64,000 nucleotides of DNA from Gemmatimonadota bacterium (GTDB lineage Bacteria > Latescibacterota > UBA2968 > UBA8231). Both the position numbers and the translations under genes were made by a program. Numbering within the stretch: the stretch's first letter is position 1; every line of letters begins with the position of its first letter. The stretch is taken from assembly GCA_018673255.1 (NCBI GenBank), contig JABHDC010000256.1, positions 23,559 to 87,558 on the forward strand. Reading direction: 5' to 3'. Positions 63,569 through 64,000 of the stretch are shown here, one piece after another. Below the pieces are notes generated by a model. The model saw only the letters and a list, made by a program, of their open reading frames with translations, did not search any database and was not told the origin of the DNA.

Positions 63569-63955
63569 GTGAACGAGTTACTCGTCGCCCTCGGTGGCGG
63601 AGTTGGGGTTGGGGTGGCTCTCACACTAGCTATCGCTGGAGTTGCCCGCACGTGGCTTGTGTCTAGCATCACCAGAGCCGTCGAATACCGGTACGATGTT
63701 CGGCTTGAGGCGCTCAGGGCTGATATTGACACGAGACAGAAGAGAGAGGCCGACGCACTCCGGGGAAGGCAGTCCGACTGGGAAGCGCTGAGGTCATCTG
63801 CCATCACGAGCCGCATGGCAACGCAAACTGCCTTGCTTGAGCGCAGGGTACAGGCAGTTGACCTACTCTGTGCGTATTCCGGTGATGTCGTCCATCCAGT
63901 CCGGCGCAAACCGTCCACCCGGTCCGGTCCATTCCGTCCACTTGTCGGAGCGTAG
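63569..63955 (+). pseudogene. 5' fragment of a membrane/coiled-coil gene cut by an IS-like end
   Basis: Residues 1-~105 are coherent: an N-terminal helix (LLVALGGGVGVGVALTLAIA), then VEYRYDVRLEALRADID and a charged coiled coil (RQKREADALRGRQSDWEALR), a form common in hypothetical proteins that are normally longer. From about 63883 the frame turns into Pro/Arg-rich sequence (PVRRKPSTRSGPFRPL) that belongs to the adjoining IS-like end. A true C-terminus is therefore missing. ATG 63569, weak ribosome site (GAGGGG further upstream). Confidence 0.55.
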
Positions 63956-64000
63956 CGACGCTGGTCGGAGTTAGGAGGCGGCGGGTTTCTTCTTACGCCG
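63883..64000. mobile_element. Probable insertion-sequence end at the window edge
   Basis: From TGATGTCGTCCATCC the sequence changes style: two CCGTCCAC copies (63911-63918, 63934-63941) and a GTCGGAGCGTAGCGACG stretch, as at ends of IS21-like elements with multiple short repeats. A minus-strand frame ends just inside it. The element continues outside the window, so family is not settled. Confidence 0.5.
63971..64000 (-). CDS. Extreme C-terminus of a minus-strand gene in the IS-like element (partial)
   Basis: Only nine codons and a TAA are visible: R-R-K-K-K-P-A-A-S-stop. A Lys/Arg/Pro tail like this fits the end of an IS21-type transposase or its helper ATPase, but so short a piece cannot prove it. 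Listed because it supports the mobile-element reading. Confidence 0.35.
   Translation of the reverse strand, partial: RRKKKPAAS

Noticed and set aside
63363..63572. Small plus-strand frame overlapping the previous stop by ATGA
   Set aside because: The overlap looks like coupling, but the translation is Ser/Ala-rich without structure and has no ribosome site of its own.

Overview
The window looks like a piece of a high-GC, Gram-negative chromosome from the FCB superphylum or a relative, most likely a Latescibacterota-type organism; this taxonomic guess is inference. Two proteins (3..152 and the C-terminus of 44125..49215) end in the FlgD-like, type A sorting module (motif YPNPFNPST) common in these lineages. 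There are many lipoproteins, a TonB-dependent receptor, several Gfo/Idh/MocA dehydrogenases, xylose-isomerase-like TIM barrels, a phytanoyl-CoA dioxygenase and DUF4838 and heparinase proteins, which is the usual gene content of polysaccharide- and sugar-acid-degrading members. I found no rRNA, tRNA or CRISPR array.

Layout. 1-24.7 kb is a catabolic region: phosphodiester glycosidase, Ldh-type and Gfo/Idh/MocA oxidoreductases, a PduT-PduS-like microcompartment electron-transfer pair with a TIM-barrel isomerase, GH4, aldo/keto reductase, SMP-30 lactonase, a beta-propeller protein and a heparinase-like lyase. Interspersed are a Tet(M)-like GTPase, an ABC-F ATPase, a DM13 lipoprotein with an outer-membrane barrel, and a MotE-like protein. 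24.9-33.6 kb holds an orphan 7TM histidine kinase, a junction where two unrelated genes both lose their 5' ends, a GntR-ABC operon whose permease carries a propeller, and a divergent SOUL/SDR pair with clear promoter and operator sequences. 33.6-44 kb carries a TonB receptor, PhyH, a translationally coupled type III polyketide synthase operon, and an operon of a membrane methyltransferase, a deacetylase-like lipoprotein and a spondin lipoprotein. 44-52.4 kb holds a 1696-residue secreted modular protein, a CDF transporter, and an arsR-permease-thioredoxin operon under a 22-bp palindrome.

52.4-64 kb is an accessory, more AT-rich and mosaic region: three full copies and one partial copy of a ~186-bp repeat that can fold end to end into a rod, an acetyltransferase-TIM barrel fusion, a mobile mystery A/B (Xre-Fic) pair, insertion-sequence-like remnants, a decayed DUF4838 fragment near an intact DUF4838 gene, small membrane proteins, HEPN-like candidates, and a truncated gene running into an IS-like end at the right edge.

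Working together: the left part reads as uptake, depolymerisation and oxidation of (amino/deoxy/uronic) sugars. The metal/redox operon at 50.3-52.4 kb is self-contained. The right part behaves like a mobile or defence-type island. The strongest candidates for something undescribed are the hairpin repeat family and the 27.47 kb double-truncation junction.
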